NCBI RefSeq assembly: GCF_004340875.1
Contig: NZ_SLXQ01000003.1
Location: forward strand, 248,001-312,000
Reading direction: 5' to 3'
From: Tamaricihabitans halophyticus
Lineage (GTDB): Bacteria > Actinomycetota > Actinomycetes > Mycobacteriales > Pseudonocardiaceae
Length of the DNA: 64,000 nt
Shown here: one piece after another, positions 25,557 to 33,753 of the stretch
Numbering within the stretch: the stretch's first letter is position 1
Layout of the letters: the number at the start of each line of letters is the position of its first letter
Program-made: the position numbers and the translations under genes
The notes under the pieces: generated by a model
Told to the model about the DNA's origin: nothing
Seen by the model: the letters and a program-made list of their open reading frames with translations, nothing else
Databases searched by the model: none

Positions 25557-25774
25557 TTCGGTCCACCTTCCACATAGCTGGCCTGGAAGGGGGAGCGAGT
25601 AGACAGTGGTCCAGCCGCCCGGTCTCTAACGTGCGCAGGGCCACTCGAGTTTCCGCAGTCGAGACTGGACCGGTTAAGCTCACAATAGTGCGTCGCACCC
25701 AGTCGGGAACTTTTCACCCCGGCTCGTTCGTGATAGATGTACGACATTCGGCCGAGCGTCCCAACGAGAGGATC
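25557..25774. other. Intergenic region between DHA2 exporter and CNNM-type operon
   Basis: About 220 bp between divergent units. I looked for the conserved cores of the M-box and yybP-ykoY metal riboswitches and did not find them. It must hold promoters for both directions; no clear -35/-10 pair was assigned. Confidence 0.4.
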
Positions 25775-25909
25775 ATGGACCCGTCTCGAAGTACCGGCAG
25801 CGCCCACGCGGATGGGTGCTGCAACCCAGATACCGACGCCGACCCCTGTTTACCCTGCGGGTTGTCCCGTAGCGCCCGCCTCGCGGAGAGCGTGGGGTGT
25901 GGCCAGTGA
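25775..25909 (+). CDS. Cysteine-rich leader ORF upstream of the CNNM-type gene
   Basis: 44 codons from ATG 25775, with GAGAGG 3 nt upstream. The peptide has seven Cys, including a GCCNPDTDADPCLPCG segment and a terminal VGCGQ. Its TGA (25907-25909) shares its last base with an ATG at 25909 (TGATG) that is in frame with the downstream transporter-like gene. The layout is that of a leader ORF controlling the next gene by coupling or attenuation. It could also be chance coding in a GC-rich leader. No homology was recognised. Confidence 0.45.
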   Translation: MDPSRSTGSAHADGCCNPDTDADPCLPCGLSRSARLAESVGCGQ

Positions 25910-27288
25910 TGACCTTGCTCACGATCCTGCTCGGCGTGCTGGTGATCGTCTTACTCAGTGTGCTGACCGGCTACTTCGTAGCGCAGGAGTTCGGCTACAT
26001 GGCGGTGGACCGGTCCCGCCTGAAATCCCTTTCCTCAGCGGGTGACACCAGTGCCCGGCGCGCGCTCCGGGTGACCAGCCGCACCTCGTTCATGCTTTCC
26101 GGAGCCCAGCTGGGCATCACGGTTACCGGATTGCTTGTCGGTTACGTTGCCGAGCCACTGATCGGCGACGGGATCAGCGTGCTGCTCGGTGGCGTCGGGG
26201 TCCCGCAGGGGGTTGGCATCGCCATTGGCATCGCTTTCGCCCTGCTGCTGTCCACAGTGGTACAGATGGTCTTCGGCGAGCTGTTCCCGAAGAACCTGGC
26301 AATCGCACGGCCGGAGCCGGTCGCGCGGCGGCTCGCCTGGTCCACCAATCTGTACCTTGGCCTGTTCGGCTGGCTGATCTGGCTGTTCGACCAGGCGGCG
26401 ATTCTGCTGCTCAAGGTGTTGCGCATCGAACCGGTGCACGACGTCGAGCATGCCGCCACGCCGCGCGATCTGGAGCATATTGTCGCGGAGTCCAAGGAAC
26501 ACGGTGACCTGCCCGCGGAAATGTCCACAATGCTCGACCGGGTGCTCGACTTCCACGAGCGAACGGCCGACCACGCGATGATCCCGCGTACCAAGGTAAC
26601 CACGATTCCTGGCGATGCGCCGGTGAGTCGCGCCGTGGAGCTGATGGCTTCGAGCTATTCGCTGCTTCCGGTACTTGGTACCGATGTGGACGACGTGATC
26701 GGGACGCTCAGCCTGCGCGATGTGTTGCGATTGGACGAGGAAGCCCAGCGCACTCGTTCGGTTAGGGAACTGGTCCGGCCAGCGGTGATGGTGCCCACCT
26801 CGCTGCCACTGCCCACCGTCGTCGAACGCCTCGGCGAGGCAGGCCAGCAGCTGGCCTGTGTGGTGGATGAGTACGGCGGCCTTGCCGGCGTGATCACCGG
26901 CGAGGACATCGCCGAGGAACTCGTCGGGGAGATCAGCGACGAACATGATCCACAGGGCCAGGACCTCGCGCGCAGGGATGGCAACGGCGGCTGGCTGGTG
27001 TCCGGAACCATTCATATCGACGAAGCCGAGCGGCTGCTCGATCACGAGCTGCCGACGGGCGATTACGAGACGATCGGCGGCCTGATCACCGCCACGTTAC
27101 AGCGCCTGCCGGAGCCGGGGGACGTGGTCCGCGTGGATGTCCCGCAGACGGCGGCCGATGAGGAAGAGCCGCGTAAGCAGGTGATCGCCGAGGTGCGCAG
27201 CATCGACCGACATGTGCCGGCGACCGTCCGGCTGACCGTCGAGGATGTGCCAGAGGTCGACCCAGCCAGCGAGGAGGTGTCCGGATGA
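25897..27288 (+). CDS. CNNM/CorC-type membrane protein with CBS domains (hemolysin C family)
   Basis: 463 residues from GTG 25897 (GGAGAG 7 nt upstream); ATG 25909 overlapping the leader-ORF stop is an alternative. The N-terminal DUF21/CNNM domain has about four membrane segments (LTILLGVLVIVLLSVLTGYF; FGELFPKNLAIARPE). A CBS pair follows, with HAMIPRTKV and VVDEYGGLAGVITGEDI, then a CorC_HlyC domain (GGWLVSGTIHIDEAERLL). Relatives such as MpfA and CorC are linked to magnesium or cobalt efflux. The stop overlaps the next, paralogous gene by 4 nt (ATGA). Confidence 0.93.
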   Translation: MWPVMTLLTILLGVLVIVLLSVLTGYFVAQEFGYMAVDRSRLKSLSSAGDTSARRALRVTSRTSFMLSGAQLGITVTGLLVGYVAEPLIGDGISVLLGGVGVPQGVGIAIGIAFALLLSTVVQMVFGELFPKNLAIARPEPVARRLAWSTNLYLGLFGWLIWLFDQAAILLLKVLRIEPVHDVEHAATPRDLEHIVAESKEHGDLPAEMSTMLDRVLDFHERTADHAMIPRTKVTTIPGDAPVSRAVELMASSYSLLPVLGTDVDDVIGTLSLRDVLRLDEEAQRTRSVRELVRPAVMVPTSLPLPTVVERLGEAGQQLACVVDEYGGLAGVITGEDIAEELVGEISDEHDPQGQDLARRDGNGGWLVSGTIHIDEAERLLDHELPTGDYETIGGLITATLQRLPEPGDVVRVDVPQTAADEEEPRKQVIAEVRSIDRHVPATVRLTVEDVPEVDPASEEVSG

Positions 27289-28340
27289 CCGGGATGGACA
27301 CCTGGGTCGCACTGGTGATCTCCGCGGTGATTATCGGGCTCAGCGCGTTCTTCGTCGCGATCGAGTTCGCGCTGGTTGCCGCGCGCCGCCATCGCCTTGC
27401 CGAGGCGGCGGAAACCAGTCTGTCCGCACGGGCGGCGCTGAAGAGCGCGCGGGATGTGTCGATGCTGCTCGCCGGCTCCCAGCTGGGGATCACCTTGTGC
27501 ACCCTGGCTATTGGTGCGATCACCAAGCCGGCCGTGCACCACATGCTTACCCCGGTGCTCGAGGACACTGGGCTGCCGGCAGCCACCTCTACGGTGGTTG
27601 CCTTCGTGCTCTCGCTGTTGATCGTGACCTTCCTGCACCTGGTGGTTGGTGAGATGGCCCCGAAGTCGTGGGCGATCGCGCATCCGGAGAAATCCGCTCA
27701 GCTGCTCGCCATCCCGATGCGGATGTTCATGTGGTTGACCAGGCCACTGCTGGTGGCGCTGAACGGGATGGCCAACTGGTGTTTGCACCGCATCGGCGTG
27801 CAGCCGGTTGACGAGCTGACCTCCGGCCGGAACCCGGACGACCTGCGGCATCTGCTCGAGCATTCGACAAAGGCCGGCACGCTCGACGCGCAGCGGCACC
27901 AACAGCTGACCACCGCGCTGGACCTGCATTCCCGTCCGGTTCGGGACATCACGCAGCCGCGCCAGGAGCTGGCCTCGGTCAGCCCGGCGGATACCGTCGA
28001 GCGCATCCAGGCAGCCTCGCGGGATAGCGGGCACCTGCGCTTGGTGGTGCTGGATGGCGAGCAGCCGGTAGGTGTGGTGCACGTGCGGGACAGCCTCACC
28101 CAGGCGCCCGAGGTCACCGCCGCGGCGCTGTTGCAGCCGGCGCTGAACCTGCCGGCGAGCACGCCGTTGCACACCGCACTGCAGACCATGCGCAGGCGGC
28201 GCAACCACCTCGCGCTGGTCTACTCGGACACCGATAACGAGCTGCTTGGCCTGATCACCCTGCAGGACGTGCTGAACCAGCTACTTCCCATGCAGCCGGC
28301 CGGAACTCGGTTGAGTGCACAGACCCCAGGCGGTGCGTAG
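27285..28340 (+). CDS. Second CNNM-type membrane protein with CBS domains
   Basis: 351 residues, coupled to the preceding paralogue. The CNNM core is present (ALVISAVIIGLSAFFVAIEFALVAA, LLAGSQLGITLCTLAIGAI, VVGEMAPKSWAIAHPEK) with a CBS pair (VRDITQPRQELASVSPADT; NHLALVYSDTDNELLGLITLQDVL). The C-terminal CorC_HlyC domain of its neighbour is absent. Tandem long and short pairs are common in actinobacteria and may form hetero-oligomers. Its last 60 bp overlap, on opposite strands, the end of the zinc ABC ATPase gene. Confidence 0.92.
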   Translation: MTGMDTWVALVISAVIIGLSAFFVAIEFALVAARRHRLAEAAETSLSARAALKSARDVSMLLAGSQLGITLCTLAIGAITKPAVHHMLTPVLEDTGLPAATSTVVAFVLSLLIVTFLHLVVGEMAPKSWAIAHPEKSAQLLAIPMRMFMWLTRPLLVALNGMANWCLHRIGVQPVDELTSGRNPDDLRHLLEHSTKAGTLDAQRHQQLTTALDLHSRPVRDITQPRQELASVSPADTVERIQAASRDSGHLRLVVLDGEQPVGVVHVRDSLTQAPEVTAAALLQPALNLPASTPLHTALQTMRRRRNHLALVYSDTDNELLGLITLQDVLNQLLPMQPAGTRLSAQTPGGA

Positions 28341-29012
28341 GGCGTCCTCGGTAAGCACCGCCGAGGGCGCTCCGGTGTCGAGCACCCGGCCCTCGGAAAG
28401 CAGTACGCAGTGATCCGCGTTCGCGGCGTCGGTGAGCTCGTGCGTCACTTGCACCACGGTGGCGCCGGCCGCCGCTGCCGTGTTCAGCGCGGCCGTGATC
28501 GCCTCCTTGGCCGCGAGGTCGAGCCCAGCGGTCGGCTCGTCAAGCAACAGCACGGCCGAATTCTGGGCGAGCCCCTGCGCCACAAGCGCCCGTTGCCGTT
28601 GACCGCCGGACAGCGTACTGAGCCGTCGCCTTGCGAGTTCGGTGATCCCGAGCTGTCGCAGACAATCCGCGACCACCTGACGATCCTTATTGGACAGTCT
28701 GCGGATCAATCCGCGAGCCGCCCAGCGTCCCATCGTCACCGTCTCACGCACGGTGATCGGCAACCGATCAGAGACCTCGCTGCGCTGGACCACAAGGGCG
28801 GGGCGAGTTCCGCTCGGTAACCGCACGGTGCCCTCGGTAGGACTCAGCACGCCAGCAACGGTGCTGAGCAAGGTCGACTTTCCAGAGCCGTTCGGTCCGA
28901 CGATCGCGGTAACGCTTGCCGCCGGAAATCGCGCGGTCACCTCATGTAGCACCGTCCGTCCGGGATAGCCCGCGGATAGTCCGGTGACCGTTACCGGATC
29001 TGGTTGTGCCAT
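28281..29012 (-). CDS. aztA: Zinc ABC transporter ATP-binding protein AztA
   Basis: 243 residues from ATG 29012, preceded by GGAGAGCT. A longer frame to 29381 runs through the permease gene antisense and is rejected. ABC motifs: IVGPNGSGKSTLL (Walker A), LSTLSGGQRQRALVAQGLA (signature), VLLLDEPTAGLDL (Walker B), VVQVTHEL (switch His). It diverges from the permease gene across a 46-bp gap holding a Zur-like box. The neighbouring AztC/AztD-like genes identify the system as zinc import. Confidence 0.9.
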   Translation of the reverse strand: MAQPDPVTVTGLSAGYPGRTVLHEVTARFPAASVTAIVGPNGSGKSTLLSTVAGVLSPTEGTVRLPSGTRPALVVQRSEVSDRLPITVRETVTMGRWAARGLIRRLSNKDRQVVADCLRQLGITELARRRLSTLSGGQRQRALVAQGLAQNSAVLLLDEPTAGLDLAAKEAITAALNTAAAAGATVVQVTHELTDAANADHCVLLSEGRVLDTGAPSAVLTEDALRTAWGLCTQPSSGRLHGK

Positions 29013-29026
29013 AGCTCTCCTTGTAA

Positions 29027-29041
29027 CGACATTCATTTTCA
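29027..29041. promoter_or_regulatory. Zur-like box between aztA and aztBCD
   Basis: On the minus strand this reads TGAAAATGAATGTCG. It matches an approximate actinobacterial Zur consensus (TGAAAATnATTTTCA) at 11 of 14 positions. It is the only AT-rich element in the 46-bp gap between the divergent zinc transporter genes. Confidence 0.65.
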
Positions 29042-29058
29042 CTATAGCGTAGCTCGGC

Positions 29059-29916
29059 GTGCAATGGTTGATCGCTCCGTTCGAGATTTCCTTCGTGCAG
29101 CGAGCGCTATGGGGCGGGATCCTGGTGTCCCTGATCTGCGCGCTCGCCGGCACCTGGGTGGTGCTGCGCGGAATGGCCTTTCTCGGCGAAGCGATGTCGC
29201 ACGGCATGCTGCCCGGCGTCGCGATCGCTTCGCTCGCAGGCGGAAACCTGCTGGTTGGTGCGGCTATCAGTGCCGGCGTGATGGCGCTCGGGGTGACCGC
29301 ACTCGGCCGTTCCCGGCAGTTCTCCCAGGACACCGCGATCGGCCTGCTTTTCGTTGGCATGCTTGCGGTCGGCGTGATCATCGTGTCGCACGCTCAGTCG
29401 TTCGCGGTGGATCTCACGGGCTTCCTGTTCGGCGATGTGCTCGCGGTCCAGCAGCAGGACCTGACCCAGCTCGCGGTCGCACTCGGGATTGCCGCGCTGA
29501 TCTCCGTAATTGGCTACCGAGCATTCGTCGCGCTGAGCTTTGACTCGCGCACCGCGAGCACGCTCGGATTGCGCCCGAGGCTCGCGCATGCCGCGCTACT
29601 GTGCTTGTTGACCCTGGCGATCGTGGCGTCGTTCCACGTCGTCGGCACGCTGCTGGTGTTCGGTCTACTGATCGCGCCACCGGCCGCCGCGATGTGCTGG
29701 GTTGGTCGCATCCCGCTGATCATGCTCGGCGCCGCGCTGCTCGGTTGCCTCTCGACCGGAGCTGGGCTGCTCGTGTCCTGGTACTGGGGCACCGCCGCCG
29801 GGGCAACCATCGCCGCCGTCGCGGTCCTGCTGTTCTTCGTATCCGCAGCGGCCGCGCGCGGACGAGATCGAATTCGCCGGAACAAATCCGCAGAGGAGCA
29901 TCGTGCTTTCGCGTAG
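29059..29916 (+). CDS. aztB: Zinc ABC transporter permease AztB
   Basis: 285 residues from GTG 29059. ZnuB/MntB-type ABC-3 permease with about eight to nine membrane segments. Hallmarks: LICALAGTWVVLRGMAFLGEAMSHGMLPGV, QDTAIGLLFVGMLAVGVII, and the cytoplasmic coupling helix with LRPRLAHAALL. It transports metal handed over by the binding lipoprotein AztC. Its end overlaps the aztD-like gene by 14 nt. Confidence 0.92.
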   Translation: MQWLIAPFEISFVQRALWGGILVSLICALAGTWVVLRGMAFLGEAMSHGMLPGVAIASLAGGNLLVGAAISAGVMALGVTALGRSRQFSQDTAIGLLFVGMLAVGVIIVSHAQSFAVDLTGFLFGDVLAVQQQDLTQLAVALGIAALISVIGYRAFVALSFDSRTASTLGLRPRLAHAALLCLLTLAIVASFHVVGTLLVFGLLIAPPAAAMCWVGRIPLIMLGAALLGCLSTGAGLLVSWYWGTAAGATIAAVAVLLFFVSAAAARGRDRIRRNKSAEEHRAFA

Positions 29917-31072
29917 CAAAGTCGCCGTACTGGCCGTCACCGCGGGACTGCTCACCGCATGTGGCGGCGGTACGGAACCCACCGAACCCGCTGCATCGAG
30001 CACCCCGCACGGATACGTGGAAGGTGCGGAAGAAACCGCGGAGGCCCAGTCCAAACTACTGCTCGCCGACGCGGAAAGCGGTGCGGTTCGGGTACTTGAC
30101 CTGTTGTCCGAAGAGGTCACCGAACTCGACGACGTCCAGGGAGTTGGTGGGATCAGCACCGACGGGCGCTTCGGGTTCCTGACCGCCGGCGATACGACCA
30201 CCGTCGTCGATACCGGATCGTGGATGGTCGATCACGGCGATCACGTGCACTACTACCGCGCGGAGATCCGCAAGGCTGGCGAGCTGGATGGCAATACCAT
30301 CGCCGCGCATTCGGACTCGGCGATAACCGCCACTCCGCTGTCGAACGGTACGACGGCGCTGCTTGACACCGAAGCGCTTGCCGACGGCGAGACCAAATTA
30401 GACGATCCAGTCGCCGGGATCGCTGTTCCCTACGCGCAACATCTGGTCGTCGCGAGCGAAGACCAGGTCGAGGTTCGGGACCGCAAAGGTGGCTCTGCGG
30501 CGGAAATCGACGAGTCCTGCGCTGAGCCGAAAGGTTCGGCGGTGACCGGGCGGGGCGCGGTGCTCGGCTGCGCGGACGGCGCCCTGCTTGTGCACGAGGA
30601 GGACGAGCGGTTCGCGGCAACCAAGATCCCCTATCCCCGCTCGGTTTCCGCTACCGAGCGGGCAGCCGAGTTCGCGCAACGCCCCGGCAGTGAAACGCTT
30701 GCCGCCACCGCGGGTGGCCGGGGTTTCTGGGCGCTGAATACCACGGAGCGCGAGTGGACCTTTGTGGCGGAACGTCAGGTGGTCGCGGTGAACGCGGTAG
30801 GTGCGGGCGGCCCGCTACTGGCGCTGACCTCGGACGGGGTACTGCACGCCTATGATCCGGCGACCGGTGAGCAAACCGCGAGTAGGGAACTGCTCAGTGA
30901 AGGGGTTCCGGATGGTGCTTCGCCGACGATTCAGGTTGATACCAGCCGTGCCTATGTCAATGACGCCGCCGGCAGCAAGGTCTACGAGATCGATTACACC
31001 GATGAGTTGCGAGTAGCCCGCACTTTCGATCTGGACATCAAACCTTCCTACCTGGTGGAGACTGGCAGATGA
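29903..31072 (+). CDS. aztD: AztD-like zinc metallochaperone lipoprotein (first copy)
   Basis: 389 residues from GTG 29903, with AGAGGAG upstream. Lipobox GLLTAC places the anchor at C20. The mature part is a beta-propeller-like repeat protein. A histidine cluster (DHGDHVHYY; H111, H114, H116) sits after VVDTGSWMV, a good candidate for the metal-transfer site. AztD proteins pass zinc to the binding protein AztC outside the membrane. This gene lies between permease and binding-protein genes, and its stop overlaps aztC by 4 nt. Confidence 0.85.
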   Translation: MLSRSKVAVLAVTAGLLTACGGGTEPTEPAASSTPHGYVEGAEETAEAQSKLLLADAESGAVRVLDLLSEEVTELDDVQGVGGISTDGRFGFLTAGDTTTVVDTGSWMVDHGDHVHYYRAEIRKAGELDGNTIAAHSDSAITATPLSNGTTALLDTEALADGETKLDDPVAGIAVPYAQHLVVASEDQVEVRDRKGGSAAEIDESCAEPKGSAVTGRGAVLGCADGALLVHEEDERFAATKIPYPRSVSATERAAEFAQRPGSETLAATAGGRGFWALNTTEREWTFVAERQVVAVNAVGAGGPLLALTSDGVLHAYDPATGEQTASRELLSEGVPDGASPTIQVDTSRAYVNDAAGSKVYEIDYTDELRVARTFDLDIKPSYLVETGR

Positions 31073-31986
31073 GGGCGAAGCTAGGTGTACTCGGAGTTGC
31101 GCTGCTGCTCACGATCGCCGGTTGCGCGGGTTCCGGCTCGGCATCGGGTGAGGGCGGCGTCGTGGTGACGACCAATATTCTCGGTGACCTGACCGAGGCT
31201 GTCGTCGGTGACCAGGTTCCGGTGACGGTGCTGATGAAACCCAATGCGGATCCGCACTCGTTCGCTATCTCCGCGCAGGAGGCCGCGCAGTTGGAGCAGG
31301 CCGACCTGGTAGTCCATAACGGACTTGGCCTCGAGGAAGGCGTGCAGCGCAACGTCGACGCGGCCGAGGAGTCGGGAGTGCCGACTCTTGCCGTCGGTGA
31401 CCAGGTCGATCCGATCAGCTATCGGGACAATGAGTCTGCTGGCGAGCCGGACCCGCATTTCTGGACCGATCCGCGCAGGGTGCATACCGCGGTCGAGCTC
31501 ATTGCCGACCAGGTTGTGTCCGAAGTAGATGGCGTGGACGAGGAGACCACGCGCGCCAACGCGCGGGCCTACCTTGCCGAAGTCGAGGAGTTGGACGGCT
31601 GGATGGCGGATCAGTTCGCCGCTATCCCGGAGCAGGACCGCAAGCTCGTCACCAACCACCATGTGTTCGGTTATCTCGCGCAACGCTACGAGTTCGAGGT
31701 ACTTGGTGCCGTACTGCCGAGCGGGACCACGCTGGCCTCGCCAAGTGCCTCGGACCTGAGTGAGCTGGCCGGAACCATCCGCAAGGCCGGGGTGGCAGCC
31801 ATCTTCGCCGACTCCTCACAGCCTGATCGGCTGGCCAAGGTGCTCGCCGAGCAAGCCGGACTCGAGGTTCGAGTGCTCTCGCTCTACTCCGAGTCGTTGA
31901 CCGGTCCTGAAGGCTCCGCGTCAACCTATCTGGACATGATGCGGGTGAACACCACGACGATCGCGGATGGGCTAAGCCGGAACTGA
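31069..31986 (+). CDS. aztC: Zinc-binding lipoprotein AztC (ZnuA family)
   Basis: 305 residues. Lipobox LTIAGC, then the cluster 9 metal-binding fold: VVTTNILGDLTEAVVGD, NADPHSFAISAQEAAQLEQADLVVHNGLGLE, DPHFWTDPRRV, KLVTNHHVFGYLAQRY and FADSSQP. These supply the expected three histidines and one aspartate. The His-rich loop of classic ZnuA is missing, as in AztC proteins, which receive zinc from AztD. It is translationally coupled to the upstream aztD-like gene. Confidence 0.92.
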   Translation: MRAKLGVLGVALLLTIAGCAGSGSASGEGGVVVTTNILGDLTEAVVGDQVPVTVLMKPNADPHSFAISAQEAAQLEQADLVVHNGLGLEEGVQRNVDAAEESGVPTLAVGDQVDPISYRDNESAGEPDPHFWTDPRRVHTAVELIADQVVSEVDGVDEETTRANARAYLAEVEELDGWMADQFAAIPEQDRKLVTNHHVFGYLAQRYEFEVLGAVLPSGTTLASPSASDLSELAGTIRKAGVAAIFADSSQPDRLAKVLAEQAGLEVRVLSLYSESLTGPEGSASTYLDMMRVNTTTIADGLSRN

Positions 31987-32015
31987 AGTGTCGCAACGGG
32001 AAGGATACGAAGACA

Positions 32016-33191
32016 ATGCGAAGTAGTCCCCGGTCAAGAAACCTAGCCGGACTATCCATAGTGGCCACATCAGTGATCGCACTGAGCGCCTGTGGTACGG
32101 GCGAATCGGAGCAGGCGGAGCAATCCGGGAAACAGATCGCGGACCCGCTGGTCACCACCTATGACGGCGGGATCTACGTACACGACGGCAACACGCTCGA
32201 GGTGAAAGCGGATATCGAGCTGGACGGGTTCAACCGGATCAATCCGGCTGGCGATAACCAGCACGTCATGGTGTCCACACCGGATGCTTTTCAAGTACTG
32301 GACGCGACCGGCGGTGAACTCACCGATGTCCAGTTCACCGGGGCCGAACCCGGCCACGTCGTCCGCCATGCCGGCCGTACCGTGCTGTTCGCCGACGGCA
32401 CTGGCGAGGTGACCAGCTTTGCCTCCGACCAGCTTGGCGAAGGGGAGCCGGAGACCGAAACCTACGAGGCCGAGGAGCCGCACCACGGGGTAGCGGTTGA
32501 GCTGGCGAACGGCGAAATGCTGGTCACCATTGGCAACGAGGAAGAGCGGCCGGGCGCGATCGTCCTGGACGAGAACCGCGAAGAGATCGCGCGCAATGAG
32601 CAGTGCCCCGGGGTGCACGGGGAGGCGACCGCCGAGGGCGAAGCGATCGTGATCGGCTGCGAGGACGGCGTACTGGTCTACCGGGACGGCGAGTTCAACA
32701 AGATCGACAGCCCCGACGATTACGGCCGGATCGGAAACCAAGCCGGGACGGACAGCTCGCCGATCGTGCTCGGCGACTACAAGCAGGATGAGGACGCCGA
32801 GCTGGAGCGCCCGACCAAGGTGTCGCTTGTCGACACTGAGCGGAACTCGCTGCAGCTGGTGGAGCTAGGCACGAGCTACACGTTCCGATCGCTTGCTCGT
32901 GGGCCCGAAGGCGAGGCACTGGTGCTCGGTACGGACGGCGCCATTCACGTGATCGACCCGCGCAGCGCGGAGGTCACCGACACCATTCCGGTGTTGGATG
33001 AGTGGGAAGAGCCGTTGGAGTGGCAGGAAGCGCGCCCAGCGATCTTCGTGCGGGGTGCTACCGCCTATGTGACCGACCCGAGCAAGCGTGAACTGCACGC
33101 GGTGAACCTGGAATCGGGCGAGCAGACCGAGTCGGTGCAGTTGGACCAGGCGCCGAACGAGCTGAGTGGGGTAGTGGCACAGCGCCACTAG
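32016..33191 (+). CDS. AztD-like lipoprotein, second divergent copy
   Basis: 391 residues. Lipobox VIALSAC; the mature part is again a beta-propeller-type repeat protein, similar in layout to the gene at 29903 (YDGGIYVHDGNTLEV, QHVMVSTPDAFQVLDATGG, GAIHVIDPRSAEV). At the position of the DHGDHVHYY loop of the first copy it has AEPGHVVRHAGRTV, with fewer histidines. It may be a paralogous chaperone with altered metal affinity or a stabilising partner. Whether both copies bind zinc is unknown. A strong hairpin follows the stop. Confidence 0.75.
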   Translation: MRSSPRSRNLAGLSIVATSVIALSACGTGESEQAEQSGKQIADPLVTTYDGGIYVHDGNTLEVKADIELDGFNRINPAGDNQHVMVSTPDAFQVLDATGGELTDVQFTGAEPGHVVRHAGRTVLFADGTGEVTSFASDQLGEGEPETETYEAEEPHHGVAVELANGEMLVTIGNEEERPGAIVLDENREEIARNEQCPGVHGEATAEGEAIVIGCEDGVLVYRDGEFNKIDSPDDYGRIGNQAGTDSSPIVLGDYKQDEDAELERPTKVSLVDTERNSLQLVELGTSYTFRSLARGPEGEALVLGTDGAIHVIDPRSAEVTDTIPVLDEWEEPLEWQEARPAIFVRGATAYVTDPSKRELHAVNLESGEQTESVQLDQAPNELSGVVAQRH

Positions 33192-33203
33192 TGCCCCAGT
33201 AGC

Positions 33204-33245
33204 GCGCTGTGACCGCGCTCTTTGAGAATCCTGCGGTCACAGCGC
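33204..33245. terminator. Gene-end hairpin, copy 3 of the shared family
   Basis: Arms GCGCTGTGACCGC (33204-33216) and GCGGTCACAGCGC (33233-33245) form a perfect 13-bp stem. The 16-nt loop contains GCTCTTTGAGAATCC. It follows the second aztD-like gene. There is no T-run. Confidence 0.75.
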
Positions 33246-33311
33246 GCCGGCCTGGGTGATGTTGAGGCTGAACAGCGGCTGTCGGTATATCGGCTCGCTA
33301 GTATGCGATGC

Positions 33312-33749
33312 ATGGCCATCAAACTCGAGAACGTCGGCATCGCCGTCCGGGATATCGAAGCAACGATCTCGTTTTTCACCGATCTTGGTCTCACCGTTAT
33401 CGGTAGGGACACGGTCAGTGGCGAGTGGACAGACACCGCCGTTGGCCTCGATGGCAACCATGCCAAGATCGCGATGCTCCAGACGCCAGACGGGCACGGC
33501 CGGCTGGAGCTTTTCGAGTACATCCACCCGGAAGCGATCGAGTCGGAGCCCACCCGGCCCAACGAGATTGGCATGCACCGCGTCGCGTTTTCCGTCGACA
33601 GTATCGACGATGCCCTCGAGATAGCCGCGAAGCACGGCTGCTACCCGCTTCGCGGCGTAGCGAACTACGCGGATGTGTACAAGCTCAGCTATGTTCGAGG
33701 CCCGAGCGGCATCATCGTGATGCTCGCCGAGGAGCTACCGCAGAACTGA
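33312..33749 (+). CDS. VOC-family protein (glyoxalase/methylmalonyl-CoA epimerase fold)
   Basis: 145 residues from ATG 33312 (ATG 33303 is an alternative). Starts IKLENVGIAVRDIEATISFFTDLGL, a typical first VOC module, with LELFEYIHPEAIES supplying a metal-side glutamate, GMHRVAFSVDSIDDALEIAAKHG opening the second module and RGPSGIIVMLAEEL ending it. VOC proteins are small metalloenzymes or binding proteins; the substrate is unknown. It is convergent with the TetR gene, with 4 bp between stops. Confidence 0.85.
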   Translation: MAIKLENVGIAVRDIEATISFFTDLGLTVIGRDTVSGEWTDTAVGLDGNHAKIAMLQTPDGHGRLELFEYIHPEAIESEPTRPNEIGMHRVAFSVDSIDDALEIAAKHGCYPLRGVANYADVYKLSYVRGPSGIIVMLAEELPQN

Positions 33750-33753
33750 CGGC

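Noticed and set aside
25557-25896. Metal riboswitch (M-box or yybP-ykoY) upstream of the CNNM-type gene
   Set aside because: The conserved core sequences of these riboswitches were not found by eye.
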